64,000 nt of DNA, taken from Centropus unirufus. Taxonomy: Eukaryota; Chordata; Aves; Cuculiformes; Centropidae. Each line of letters starts with the position of its first letter. Positions within the stretch are counted from its first letter, which is position 1. Shown here one piece after another: positions 1 through 11,957 of the stretch. The notes below the pieces were generated by a model. That model saw only the letters and a program-made list of their open reading frames with translations, made no database searches and was not told the DNA's origin. A program made the position numbers and the translations under genes. The stretch is taken from contig VYZI01000043.1 of the NCBI GenBank assembly GCA_013397695.1, positions 1,331,791 to 1,395,790 on the forward strand, written 5' to 3'.

Positions 1-259
1 CCTATGCTTAGGACTTAATGTAAATTCCAGGAATGGGAAGCTCTTTGGCACAGGTAAACTTGCTTAACACCAAGATGACTGTGGTGCCAAGGGTCTTGTG
101 TAAAGCAAATAGGTGTGATTTGGGGGAATACCGGGCTGTTAATGAATTGGAAGTTACCGGAAGCATGGAGGCAGATCATGGAGCCCCAGTGTCTGTCACA
201 TCACCGGTGCATGTGCTTCTGCACATGATTAAGGGAGTGTTTGGAATCTCTGTGTTCAG

Positions 260-421
260 GCAGTCAACAGATATGAAGAGTGCTGCGAGGCTCAGCAATA
301 CTGGAAGCAGTTTCATCACATGTGTTACTGGGAGCTCATGTGGTGCTTCACATACAAGCGCCAGTGGAAGATGGCTTTCTTCTATGCAGACCTGCTAAGC
401 AAAGAAAACACTTGGTCAAAG
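260..421 (+). CDS. TTC39A: TTC39A exon (first in window)
   Basis: This 162-nt, 54-codon exon is phase 0 at both ends. The acceptor is ctgtgttcag and the donor is AAG|GTAAGT. It encodes AVNRYEECC through SKENTWSK, which includes the aromatic, tryptophan-rich MCYWELMWCFTYKRQWK segment typical of TTC39 proteins. The upstream exon is beyond the left edge, and bases 1-259 are intron. Confidence 0.93.
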
Positions 422-3400
422 GTAAGTTAAGTGGAACAGCAGGGCAGCAGGCCCTCTTGGATCTATTAACTTTCAATCAGGTTGAGTTGACTTTGTGTAG
501 CTTTGAAGCTTTTGTAGCTTTGAAGCTTTAGTGGCTTTGAAGATGAAGGCTGTAAAACAAAACCTGTTCTTTTGGGGCTCTTATAGAACAATGTGAATCG
601 CAAACATTCAAATCTGAATTGATTGTGGGCAAACAGAAATCTTTTGTGCCTAACTTGTAGATAAAGAACAGCTTGTTAAAGGTGTTCAGCTGTGTCTTGA
701 TTGGCTGTGTCATCAACACATTGCAATGAATGGTCCAAGTTGCCATTTCTTCTATTATATTATGGACATAAGCTTTTTTGGAGATGTGTGAGGCTAGCCA
801 TGATAATAAATGCAATTAGGAGGCACCTTGTCCATCTGAAAGGGAGAAGTTTCCCTGTCCAAAGCCTCGGTAGCTTTCTTCCCTCTGTCTTCCTCCAGAC
901 TAGGGGGATTCTTTCAGAAGGGATTAAATCTTGCTGGGCTGTGTATGTGGTTGATTGGAGGTTTGTTGTATTTTTTTATTTCTTAAAGTGATCAGACAAT
1001 GTGTATGGAGGAGGTATTGTATGGGGTTTGTACTCTACATGGTAGGTACTGGCCAAGTGGAACCAAAACCAGGGTAAGATCCAAGCAGCCAGGTGAGAGC
1101 AACTCTCTCAGTGCTCCCAAAGGGGTGAAAACCGCAGTAGGGACTCCCTGTGCCCCTGGGGATTCCAGCAGTGTGTTCAGCCAGGCAAATCAGTCCGAAC
1201 ATCTCCCTCAGAACTCCCACAGACGGGACTGCACCACGTGGATAAAAGCTTTAATATCCTGAAATGCTGTGAGATTACTATTAACAAGTGTCCTTTTAAG
1301 CCATAGGTAGAGTTTCATGCTGTATTGCTGGGGCCTTAGAGAAGCTGAGAAGATCCTTCCCATCTAATCTAATTAATTAATTATTTATTTAATCCACAGT
1401 GCAACGTGGTAGTAGCAAACTAGTAACTAGATGAGCTAAATGGAAGATGGTCATGTATATACGTGGTTAGATTCCAGTGTAAATAAATAATCACAGCTTT
1501 AGGTATTCCTGAATATTCCTGAAACTTATGGTTATTGTGACTCCTTAAGGCACTGCTCAAGAAATCACCAACTATTTTTCTCTAATCTTGTGAGAGTTGT
1601 AATGTCCTCTGCTGCTTTGCTGTCCTTGATTGCTGGATGTGTGATTGCTCAGGAATCCCTGTGAAATCAGCACTTTTAATAATCTGAAATCCTCACACCC
1701 TTCAAAAGCTGTTTTCTAGAACCTAGTATTTGAGATATCCAATCACAACTTTATAGCATATGTAGCTAAACCATGACAACTATGTAGTATTGGTTTTTTT
1801 TCTCAGAGCATGACCTTGTTGTAAGTTTTCTAGCATTTATTTCTAAGAATGAGAGTAATAAAAATTCACTTTACACAAGCATAACATTTGTTCTTAGAAT
1901 TTGGACATAAACTATATTCTGATACAAAGTAAACAAACACATACATAATAAAAAAAAATCTGCTTTCCACTTTCTACAATACTTGTCTCATGCTTAAAAC
2001 TTTCTAAGTTTACTTGTGTTTGTGAGCAAAAGCAGCAACTTCCTTTTTATTGCTGTGTGCTTTATAGCAATAGTGTTGATGCTGTAAATTTGTTTTTCTG
2101 TATAGATATTCTTGATTGCATTTGCAGGCTACCTACATTTACATGAAAGCTGCTTATCTCAGTATGTTTGGACCAGATGACTGCAGTCCTTTTGGAGACA
2201 GTGAAGTTGAATTATTTAGGTAAAATTTGCTAACCTTCAGTTACAACAATTTCCTGTCTTTTCATGTCGCAGTGTTGGGCAAAGAGAGGCAAAATTATTC
2301 ATTGTGCAGTTTGGAAGATCTGCACAAATAGCTTTGGGTTGGTAAGAAATTACAGAATGAAACATTTCCTTAGACTAAAGTGGATCCTGAGTTCAGACAT
2401 CAGATTTCTCCAGGCCTGGAAATACTTTATGGATAGGATATTAGGTCTGTCAGCCATACAGTGGCTGCTGCTGTTGCATGTAATACATTCTTTTTCACTA
2501 CTTTCCTTTAATCAAAATGGCATGTGAGATATGAAAGCCTTTAGTGGATTGTGCTGCAAGGTGTGTGCCTTTTAGATTGAAACAACAAGAATCAGGTTGT
2601 ACTGATGTCTCCACTGAGAGGACTATGAAATAGTTATATGTGCAAATATATATAAATTCATTATTAACACAGTGAGTTAACCTGATTGCAATGTTAAAGC
2701 TCAAAAATGTTTAAACTTTGGTGGGGCAAAAAGAATTGATTACTTTAGGGTTTTACAGGTTTCTATAAAATCTAAATATCACTTTTTTATGTGCTTAGAA
2801 TATGTTGATACTTTTCAGGTTGTCAATATTTTATGTACAATCATTACAAGGATGTTTCAGTGGATATTATGAAGTGAGGAGTTTTGGTCTTTGGGAGAAC
2901 GGGAGGAGCACTGACAAAAGCTAGCTTGCCTCTTTCTTAGTCTATGATGAGAGGTGGGCCCTTTATAAATTAGGTACATCAACTAATTTATTCTTTGGGT
3001 GGGGAAGAGTCCCTCTTGCTCCTGCTTGATTAAAGAGGAAGCCTAAAGATATACAGGCCCTGCATAAAAGGCAGCTTCTGTGAATATGTATTGCTTAGCT
3101 TCCCTGGAGGTAGTGATGGCACGCTGTGTAACAACTTTTTTAAGTTCTCTTTGATTTTTTTCCTTTAAATTTGAATGTTTCCCCCCCCAGAGGTTCACAG
3201 AGCAAAAAAAGTCCTTACATTTTCTTTGAAACTTTCAGGATTGTTCCCAGTTTGAAACTGAAAATTGCAGGCAAATCACTGCCTACAGAAAAGTTTGCAA
3301 TTCGGAAAGCTCGACGTTATCTTTCTGCCAACCCCATTCCTTTGCCTGTTCCACCTTTGGTAAGTTAGAAATAGACACAATACCCCCTTGTGCAATTTTT

Positions 3401-6400
3401 TTTTTAATTTCTGGAAATAAAACTGAGATAATTAGACAAGTATCTTTCCATGTTTCTAAGGTAGAACCTCTGCAGGAGACTGGAATGTTCCCAAAGCAAA
3501 GCCAAATGAATGCAAGGAATGCTGTAAAACTGGGGCATGCACCAGCCACAGGGAGCTAAGCCAGTTGTGTGCGACACGTAAACGTGTTGCGTGTGTAACT
3601 CATTATTCCAGCTAGGGACTAGCATGCTCCTAACAGCGTTCCTTTGGTTCCCTTTCGGAGCACTTTGCCCTAGGTCTCTCATGTCACCTGTCATTTGCTG
3701 AGTCTCCCAAAAGAAGACTTCAAGGTACAAGTGAGGAGGGGGAAAGATCAAGGAAACAGTGCAAGGGGACTGCATGTAAGCCTCTATTAATGTGCCCCTG
3801 AGTGTTTGCAGTTTGCAGTCTGGTACTCTCTGGAGCAGCATATGGGTGCTGGGATGAAACAAACCAAATCCTTTACCCCTCTGGAAAACTATTGCATCCT
3901 GTTGACTTTCCCCCGGCCCGTATTGCTGGCCAGTTCCCTGTGGCATCAGGCTCCCGTTGCCTTGCTCGTGGGCACTTACACACTTCGTTCTGCAGATCAG
4001 AGGAAAGAACACGAAAGAATTTTGACTCCACAGGTTTGCCAGGTGCAGTGATGTTAACATTTGCAGTTCTTTGAGCTGTTGTGTTTGAGAAACACGTGAA
4101 TAATTCCTAAATACTCGTTAAGAAAATGCCTAAACAAGGAGAGCCCCTTGGAGACACCAGTGAGCAGTCATTTCTCAGCCCCCCAGCTGGGCGTGTGACA
4201 CAGTGCTTCTTGGAGAAATACAGCTGTTAGAGCACAGTGTGGGTGCGTTCCATTAAGTCTCAAGACTGAAATGAGAGAAATAATTAGGTTACTTTGATTT
4301 GCCTTTCAGATTTCAGAGACCGAAACGTACACAGCTGGGGTTTGGCTGGGCTATTCTGGGATATGGGATTTTAGCAGGACAGATTTCTGTCCTAAGAGCT
4401 GTCCTTGGAGTGGCCGGGCACTGCATCCTTTGTTTCTGCTGCAGTTGCATTTTGAGGCGGCAGATGCCGCAGCTGAACGTTTAACAGAATGCTGAGGACG
4501 TGGAACTGGGTGCAGCATCTCATCTCTAGGATTTTAATTTTCACTGTGAAGGGAGTTGCTGAGAAGAGCAGGTCCTCAAGCAAGTCTTAGCTCAGAGATA
4601 TAGCCTAGAATAAATGTAGTTTGCATACTTCCATGTCAAAGCCATGTTAACAAATCTGCAGTAGATACAGTAAGTTCAGCACGGGTTTTCCAATTTAAAT
4701 AGAGACCAGATGGTGAAAGCAGTGGTGACTGAGGTTAACATACTATTTCATCCATTCTAGCCTGACAGCTTTTTGTGCTATAGTTCCAGAACTCAGTTTT
4801 CTATACAGATATTTCTCAAAAAGCTTTAAATTATCAAATACAGACTAGCTCACATAAATAAATAGAATAACTTGTCATGAGTACCTTAATAACAAATACA
4901 AATCAATATTTTTAAATAATTCTTATTCAAAGAATGGTTGAATAAGAAAGACGTTACTTTCTGTGGGAACATCAAACAAACTGAGGAATTTAAGGGGTTT
5001 ACAGTTTGGCTCTAAAATTCTGTGGGTTTGTTTGAAGCTTGGCTTAAAGGTTAGAGGTTTTTTTGTAGTCCTGAGGCTTCATATGTTCTCTGTGGAAGCA
5101 ATACATTGTAGTTATTTATAGTTATTACTGCCCTGACTAAGAACTGAAAAACGAGAGGAGCCATTAATCAAGGGACAGTTAGCCATGTGCCATGAGTGTT
5201 TTAAGTCTTGTCTGTTTTGTTGATACTTGCCTTCATCTGTAAGTGAGATTCTGTTTGCGTTCTGTTCAAGCAATCCTCCCTGCATTGCGTGTAGTAAATG
5301 GCTCTTTAGTTGTCTTCCAGGGCTAATTTGTTCTGAAAACCAATGTGACAAGTTTTTAGTTGTAATGAAAACATGTTTTGACAAACTGAATTTTTATTTA
5401 AGGAACTGTAACTTCTACAGAGTATAAACTAAAATAATTGATAACTGCATTTATCCAGTACTGTAATTAATGATCCTGTCGTTTCTCACTGACCCTAGGA
5501 AATGATGTATATCTGGAATGGCTATGCTGTAATTGGAAAATGTCCCAACTTAACAGAAGGCATGTTAGAGACTTTAATTGAAGCAGAAGAAGCTTTGGCA
5601 AGAAGCTCAGGTAATCAGTGATACAGCTTAAGCAGTTATTTTACAGTGCAATAGCTAAAGATATTATCTGTGAATAGAGACACTCATTAGTAAAGCTAAT
5701 CTGATCACAGGAGAAACAGAGATAATGAAACCATAAACAGTTTATGCAGATAGGAATAGTTTTCTACTACTTGATTTATGAAGCTTTGTTATTCTCAGAT
5801 ACTTGGAAGGATAAATGGAAGGAGAGAAGTCAGTCATCTTCTCAGTTTTAAAAGCACTGTCAATTTATGATGTTTCCTTGGGCTGAATGATATTGGTGTG
5901 TCAACCCTATGCTACAGAAAGCTGGGGCACCAGGGATGGGCTTCCTTTGCACTATGAATGAGCATCAGGTGGGAGACAGTGTTGAACTGGAACAGATGCT
6001 GTCACATCTTCTGTCAGTCTATTAATTAGCCAACCATGAGAAATTTCCAATTATGCTTGTTTCTTGCCCATCTTTCCTGCCTCCTATGGGAGTGCAACCA
6101 CTCTGCACAGCTTTTCTCACAAAGAGAACTTACTAAATATTTTATCATCTTATTATACACTACAAAAGCTTATAATAACCTGATCCTGCAAAAGGATCAA
6201 GCCCCTGTTGACAAAGGAATAAAGACTAAATCACTGCATTGCAGTCTTTTCTAGGACCTTGGTCTTTCTGTGCACTAACTGCTACACAGGATTGGAAAGT
6301 GTTGCCTGAAAGAGTGACTAAAGTTATCTCCTTTTTAATTTATTGTGAAAGAGGATGGAAGAGTATTTCCAGTGAAGGCTACATCTTAAAAGACTTTTGA

Positions 6401-9400
6401 CCCTTTCTCTTTCTTTGTTACTCATTTTACTACATTATTTTGAATAAGCAAATTATTTCTCTATTCTCCTTTTTATTTGCAGATTGTAAAGTGTGGCTAA
6501 GGCTGCCTTTTTGCAGGGATTTGCAGAAGCTGATTCATATTTATAAAAAACTATGCAGACATGTAATCGAAAAGTGGGATGTATATGCCAACAGTTCAAA
6601 GTATTACCTGTTGCTGTTTTCAGGTGTCATGCTTTTTACTGACCTTTCCTGATGGTGTTTGAGGCCAAACTACTGTATTTTCTGTCTCACTCTTAGATTC
6701 ATAATGCAAGAATCTTAACATTATAAAATTAAGAATCTGAGAATGTCCTGCTGGAAGCTTTATCCCACATCAGATGTGAAAGGAAGATTGTTAGTAGAAG
6801 TAGGGTCTAGAAGTGCATATTGTGTATGCACAATTGAATGTAGGATAGATCCCTAAATATTTGCTTAAGCAATCCAGGGCAGTTTGTAGGCTGTGTTATA
6901 TGTAGAGAAAAAAAATACATGTGAGCATGTTCACAGGACATGTGTCCAGAGGGGACAACTGATCTGGTTTTTATTATCCTTCCAAAATGCCTCTTCTGTC
7001 GCCCCGAGTCGTCTCCCTGTGCAGGTACTTAATGTGTCAAGCTTTGCCCCCTTCCCTGTTACTTCTAAGTTAGTTTGCTGCCTTGTCTTTAGCATCTTCC
7101 CTAGCTTTGGTGACATATGTATGTGCCTCTGTGGGATGTAGCAATGGAAGCGATTCCAGTTGTAGGATCAAGGTCTCTAACTGCATAGTCCAAAGGGGAG
7201 CAGCTGTTTCATGCAGTATGTGTCAGCATTTTATCAGCTGGCGTGGCTGAGGTTAGGATTTGAACAGTGGAAACACTCAATAGCCCAGGATGCACAGCAT
7301 CACATATTTTGCAGAAACTCTTATTAACTGGTATTTCACGAATTATTGGAAATGACCAAGCCAGCTGAAGGTTTTGCTTCTAAAGTGTAAGACTAAGCTG
7401 CCTATATGGAGTGGCTATGAAAGCGCTGGATGTCTCCTTTGAAATGTATCATGCAAGAATTGGCTGATGGAGAAAGGTCATCGTTAGTAATGACTTTGAA
7501 GTAGGCACTGGTGAGGCTGGTAGAACTCCAGGAACTCATAGTTAGAATTATAAACTCAAAAGAGGTCAAAAGAAGTTATGATAAGAAGATGAGGGGATGT
7601 GTGGTGCAGGAAGCAAAGTCTGGCATATTTTTGTTTAGCCAAACAGAGGTGAAGAATTGAATTGTGTGACTAGAAGTCAAGGAAAGAGAAAAGCTATGCA
7701 TAGCAAACGGCAGTAAGGTTAAGACATTATAAATTGGACCTCAGAATATCCAAAGTGGACACTTTTTATTAATTTTAGGTGTCAGAACAATAAGATTATG
7801 GAATAGCCTTTCAGTGGGTGTAGGGAGGGAACGAACAGCCCAACAATTTTTTAGACAAAGTTTGATCAATTTATAAGGCTGGTGCATGTTTGTCTCTGCA
7901 TTAAAGTTCCTCTGTCCTGTGTTCCAGTAAACAGATTGTACTCAAATCTATCTGTGTAAAATTCCAACAGGTAGGAAATTCTCTACGGCTCTAGAGTTTT
8001 CTGAAATGTGCTATTTACTTAATCTTGCAGCGACGGAATTACTAGCAGATGACCAGTGTGTGATAAAACTGTTAAAGGGCTTATGCTTGAAGCATTTGGG
8101 CAAGATCTCAGAAGCTGAAGACCATTTCAATTACATCTATTTAAAGTAAGTTTTCCTACCTGGCGTATAGGAGAGCTCTTGAATTTCTCAGTAACCATTT
8201 CAAATAAAAGGTGGTGCAGCCATGATATGAATAGGAGGGAGGAAGCTGCAGTATCTTTAGTATGTATTTCAATTTATTTGATATAAAGGAATTGCAATTT
8301 TAATTTCCACTGTATGGAAAGAATATATGGAAGAATAATTGCAAATCTGCACTTTTTACTGAGATGTTTTTTTCTTTTTGGGAGACTGTACATGAATAAA
8401 AATTTTGAGATGCCACTTACCTTTTTCCCTGCCTTCATCTTACCAGTCATGAAGAAGCTAAGCTGTACCCAAAAAAGCCAAATGCAGTCTGTAGAGACAG
8501 ATGGCAGCACGATTATACTTCAAATTTCTATACATGATGCACTGAATGGCATCTCAGTCTGTCGATTTGCATGGATAAAGCTGATAATATTGTCACCTTT
8601 TCTGATAATTCCAATATAATAAAGGCAGGATTTTGTAATTCTGAGAAACAGCAAGCAAAATATGCACGTAGGCTTGGATAGACAACATGACAAATGTTGG
8701 AATAGAGATGAATTTTTCCTTCTCGTGTTTGCTAATCTCCTATTTATTTGTGTTTCGAGCTCTTAAATGAAGGAAACAATATGTCATCTCAAGATCTCTT
8801 TTCCAATGCAGTGAGAAGAAGATAAAGTATGACCATTACTTAATTCCAAATGCCTTGCTGGAGCTGGCGATACTGTATCTAGACCAGGATAGAAGAGAAG
8901 AAGCAATAAAGCTACTGGAAAGAGCAAAGTAAGCAAGTGAAAAGCCTGTGCTGATGTCTGATGGGTTGGTGTGGTATTTTACCGGTTAGCAGGAAGCAGA
9001 AATGTTGCATTAATACCACAGAAACTCATTATTGCATTTATTCAATGGAAACACACATGGATTAATTTTGGTTTGGACCTCTCTAGTGGTAGACATTATC
9101 TAATTGTTCAGCTTTGTGACTTACCCACTCATTCTAGTAAGAGCAAAAAAAACTTTAAAGATGTCAATGTGAATATCAAAGACTTCCATAAGAAATAATC
9201 CATGTGCAACAGTATAATAATCTTAGTCTATTTACTTATTCATAAAAGATGCATTAAATTAAATCAAAGCTCTCTGTTATGGCTAAAACAGCATCACTTA
9301 AATTGACGGCTAGCAGTGCTGTTTCCTTTCCTTGATGAAATATCTTTAATATAATGCTTCAGGTTGCATTTAGTATCTTTGTGTTGTTTCATCCCGATCT

Positions 9401-11957
9401 GAAAGGCAAATGAAACACCTGCTTTTTCTCTTTTGTGTGATTGTTTTTCTAGCAAACTAAGTTTATCAGGAAGAGCTGGAATTGATCATGTAAATTCTTT
9501 AATACAAAATTAGCAAAATACTGGTTTTACCTCTATCCAAGCCTTTACTTCTCTGCTGAGCTGAAGTTCCTTGGGGGGAGAGGAGGAAGGGAATCCAACC
9601 CAAACAACCCTTCTCCTCTTCAAGTGTCCTGCAGCAGGGTAGCTCACCTCTGCCTGGATTCTGAATGAATCCAGTTGTCTGCCTCTTTCCAAGAGTGCAG
9701 AGTGTCATGCCAGTCGCTGCCACAGGTATAAGCAGCTACAAAACTGTCTGCTCCAGGTTTTAAAAGCATCAGGTGGAGTTTTTGTGTTGAGCTTTTGTCC
9801 AAGTCAGTCTACTACGCAAGACAGAGTGGTGAATCAGCCTACTGAAGGTCGTGCCAAAAGCCTGTCAACACAAAAATTAAAATATTGCAGTTCTTAATCT
9901 CCTGTGCTTGTGAGCCTGGTTCTCCATAGGCTCCTGGAAGATATTAAGAAGAGCTAAAATTGCATTAGCAAAACGCAATGGAAAGTGTTTCAATTGGTTT
10001 CACATTCCTCAAAGCACGCCTGTCCTCCCGGCCTCATTTCCTTTGTTGAAATCTCTCGTAAGAAGAGATCTAGAAATTAATGATTCAGGGCTGCTCGTGC
10101 CATCTGGTGCTTCTGTCGCTTGCTGTTTGGCTTAAAGAGCCCCAGCAGACCGCAGCTCTTAAAACTTTGCTGTGGAGCACTGCATGGAAAGCCTGTGCTC
10201 AGACTTGCTGTGCTCAACGACCTCGTGGAAACAGTAAGGATGGGCAGAAAGAAGTGCAGCCCTTCCATTGCCAGCTGTAGCTGTCACCGCATTAAAATGC
10301 ACGGGATTCACGAGCTTCCAGCTGAAAATGCTGAATGTCTTTGGAGCCACTAGAGGGAGAACGCGTTGGCCGTGGTGGGTTTCAGGGCTGCGGAATTCTC
10401 TTTGCAGTTGGCAGCAGTACAGGCGGGCGCTTGGCTTGTGCGTGATGCTTGATTTGCTTGACCTAAATCCCCACGCTGCTGCTGGCTTGCACGGTCCAGC
10501 TCCGGGAGGAGGAGTGGAATGAAACGATAAACAGTTTTGGCTTGGTCACGCATGGAAATATTTCTATTTGTATGACTGGAAGCAAGACCCGATGAGAAAT
10601 ACAGTGTCTGCATTAGAAAGTCTGCTTAATTTAAAGAAAAAAAACTCCAAAGAGATGCAGATCAGCGTAGAGCAGAACGCAGTCACCTCCTTTCCTCTGC
10701 CAGCGTCTTGGGTATGGCGTACATAAAATCATAAGCTGGTGTAGGCTGGCTGTGGAATTCCTTGTTTTCACAAAGAGACTGCCACTGCCATAGTGACACA
10801 CACCATGCTTCCACGCTTGATTTGAATTACGAATTTTTAACTGAAATGCTTTTCATGTATACAGACTGTTTAATACTTAATGTTATTTTTCTGTGAAATG
10901 ACAAGTATCTTCTAAAAGAAAATTAGCATGGCTTTAATCCTCTTTGGTCTCTGGATTCTGGATCCATCCTGCAGGAGTTGACATGTTAATTCCTACTAAG
11001 AGGGATCTGCTTTTTTAGTGTGGTCCTAGGGGCAAATTTTCTTGGTTTTATATATTTTTTTTCCATGAAAATACAGATTCTTTTAATGTTTCTGTAAGTC
11101 ATGTAAGAGTATGACATAGTCCCTGGGGACTATAGGCAGATGACACTGTTGAGTCAGCCGGTGGATGTTTGTGGGGAAAGTCCTGCTAGGGGGAAACCTG
11201 AATCGCTGCTCAAAAGCTGATATGGAATCTCATGTGTGTCCACTTTCTCTGTTCAAGCTTCTCGGGCAGCAAATTGCCTGGCCTTATTTTCTGCGCACAG
11301 TACACATAGTTGCCAACCCTAGAATAGAGATAGGTTTCCCTCTTTGGGTTTAGGACAGCTTCTTTCTTTTTTTTTTTCCCCCCCTCTTCTCATCTTCCTT
11401 GAAATGTCTGCTAAATTCCGATGAGTCTGTTTATTCAAATGATAAAAAAAAAAGATCTTGAAAATGTTATATTCAAATTGGTCAGTGATAATTTGAGAGG
11501 GGGAAAAAAAAAATCTAATTTCTGAATGCAAACTAAGTGGATGTTACAGATATTTAATAGGGACTCGATGTTTTGATTGAGTGGACCCAATTCAATTTCT
11601 TATTAAGCTATATTTTTCTAGTAATTGCCAGACAGTGGAATTACAAGTGAAGAACAAAGAGCTGCATTGTTTGACTAGGAAAACATGCCTTGTGTTTTAG
11701 AGTAGGCAACAAAGGAGCTTGTGATGAAAGACTTTTTTGCTGTCTACAGTTGTTCTACTAAGAACAATGATATAAAGATAAATTGAAAATGTTTTAAAAA
11801 TGTATGTTCATCAGAGTGGATCTGCTTTCATTTTAGACAAAACTACAAGAATTATTCCATGGAAACAAGAACACATTTCAGAATTCAAGATGCCCTGCAC
11901 CAAGCCAAATCCGCCCCAGAAAATGGAATGCACTCCGGAGCCTCGGCAGTGTCGTAA
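260..11957 (+). CDS. TTC39A: TTC39A C-terminal part (last seven coding exons, 5' end outside window)
   Basis: Tetratricopeptide-repeat protein of the TTC39 family, a helical-repeat scaffold whose molecular role is poorly defined. Joined coding exons: 260-421, 2128-2219, 3239-3359, 5499-5610, 8031-8145, 8812-8928 and 11837-11957. They give 279 residues ending in TAA at 11955-11957. Every intron has GT..AG ends and all phases agree. Family-typical segments include AVNRYEECCEAQQYWKQF, KIAGKSLPTEKFAIRKARRY, EMMYIWNGYAVIGK and the terminal NYKNYSMETRTHFRIQ. Two TPR-like helical hairpins are visible near the C-terminus, around LLKGLCLKHLGKISEAEDHF and ALLELAILYLDQDRREEAIK. Paralogues TTC39B and TTC39C are the alternatives. 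Residue similarity as I recall it, and the convergent RNF11 neighbour, favour TTC39A. No frameshift or premature stop is seen, so the gene looks intact here. Confidence 0.93.
422..2127 (+). other. TTC39A intron (1.7 kb)
   Basis: AT-rich intron with no supported gene. It carries a small 17-bp tandem duplication at 498-531 (reported as a finding). The short open frames at 701-991 and 999-1262 have no splice-site support or recognisable content. Confidence 0.85.
2128..2219 (+). CDS. TTC39A: TTC39A exon
   Basis: This 92-nt exon starts in phase 0 after tttgcag and ends in AG|GTAAAA with two bases of an Arg codon. It encodes ATYIYMKAAYLSMFG followed by an acidic stretch, DDCSPFGDSEVELF. It continues the TTC39 core seen in the previous exon. 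Confidence 0.92.
2220..3238 (+). other. TTC39A intron (1.0 kb)
   Basis: AT-rich intron with a C9 run just upstream of the next acceptor (3181-3189). I see no gene or recognisable repeat in it. Confidence 0.85.
3239..3359 (+). CDS. TTC39A: TTC39A exon
   Basis: This 121-nt exon follows actttcag and completes the split Arg codon. It encodes IVPSLKLKIAGKSLPTEKF, then AIRKARRYLSANPIPLPVPPL, and ends in phase 0 at TTG|GTAAGT. The KIAGKSLPTEKFAIRK segment is highly conserved in TTC39 proteins. Confidence 0.93.
3360..5498 (+). other. TTC39A intron (2.1 kb) with a possible cassette exon
   Basis: The stretch 3500-4050 is more GC-rich than its surroundings and open in several frames on both strands, including a 218-codon antisense frame at 3404-4060. 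A 222-nt segment at 3812-4033 has AG/GT ends, phase 0 on both sides, and no stop in the TTC39A frame (see findings). The rest is AT-rich with nothing recognisable. Confidence 0.7.
5499..5610 (+). CDS. TTC39A: TTC39A exon
   Basis: This 112-nt exon follows the acceptor gaccctag and starts in phase 0. It encodes EMMYIWNGYAVIGKCPNLTE then GMLETLIEAEEALARSS. It ends with the first base of a codon at TCA G|GTAATC, so the next intron is phase 1. Confidence 0.92.
5611..8030 (+). other. TTC39A intron (2.4 kb) with a possible cassette exon
   Basis: A segment at 6483-6623 has a strong polypyrimidine acceptor and a CAG|GTGTCA donor, and it keeps the phase-1 frame of the flanking exons (see findings). 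A degraded CR1/L3-like stretch may lie at about 7540-7880. Nothing else is recognised. Confidence 0.7.
7540..7880 (+). repeat. Possible degraded CR1/L3-type LINE fragment
   Basis: The wording of the + strand resembles the 3' coding end of CR1/L3 elements. In particular, 'gtgtcagaacaataagattatggaatagcctttc' style text (about 7780-7815) is followed by a 'tttagacaaagtttgatc' stretch. The match is weak and boundaries are uncertain; comparison with a repeat library would settle it. Confidence 0.3.
8031..8145 (+). CDS. TTC39A: TTC39A exon (first TPR-like hairpin)
   Basis: This 115-nt exon follows aatcttgcag. It completes a phase-1 codon, GCG (Ala), and encodes TELLADDQCVIKLLKGLC followed by LKHLGKISEAEDHFNYIYL. 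The spacing of small and aromatic residues around LLKGLCLKHLGKISEAEDHF is TPR-like. It ends with two bases of an Asn codon at AA|GTAAGT. Confidence 0.92.
8146..8811 (+). other. TTC39A intron (0.7 kb)
   Basis: Short AT-rich intron with GTAAGT and ccaatgcag boundaries. The open frames inside it on both strands show no protein family I recognise. Confidence 0.85.
8812..8928 (+). CDS. TTC39A: TTC39A exon (second TPR-like hairpin)
   Basis: This 117-nt exon follows ttccaatgcag and completes the Asn codon. It encodes EKKIKYDHYLIPNALLELAI then LYLDQDRREEAIKLLERA, ending AA|GTAAGC. The second half reads as a canonical TPR helix pair and is the best-conserved part of the window's TTC39A sequence. Confidence 0.93.
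8929..11836 (+). other. TTC39A last intron (2.9 kb)
   Basis: Mostly AT-rich, with a GC-richer patch at about 10080-10520 that is open in several frames on both strands. The open frames do not agree with the TTC39A phase or with splice signals. T-rich and A-rich homopolymers lie at 11367-11385 and 11440-11515. No gene is supported. Confidence 0.8.
11837..11957 (+). CDS. TTC39A: TTC39A terminal coding exon
   Basis: The acceptor is tttcattttag. The exon encodes the rest of a Lys codon, then QNYKNYSMETRTHFRIQ, DALHQAKSAPENGMHSGAS and AVS, followed by TAA at 11955-11957. The polar Ser/Ala-rich tail ending in AVS fits the usual C-terminus of the family, so this is the natural end rather than a truncation. 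Confidence 0.92.

Noticed and set aside
3404..4060. 218-codon - strand frame inside a TTC39A intron
   Set aside because: No family recognised. The same DNA is open in two + frames, so lack of stops is regional. The + strand cassette-exon reading is at least tied to splice phases.
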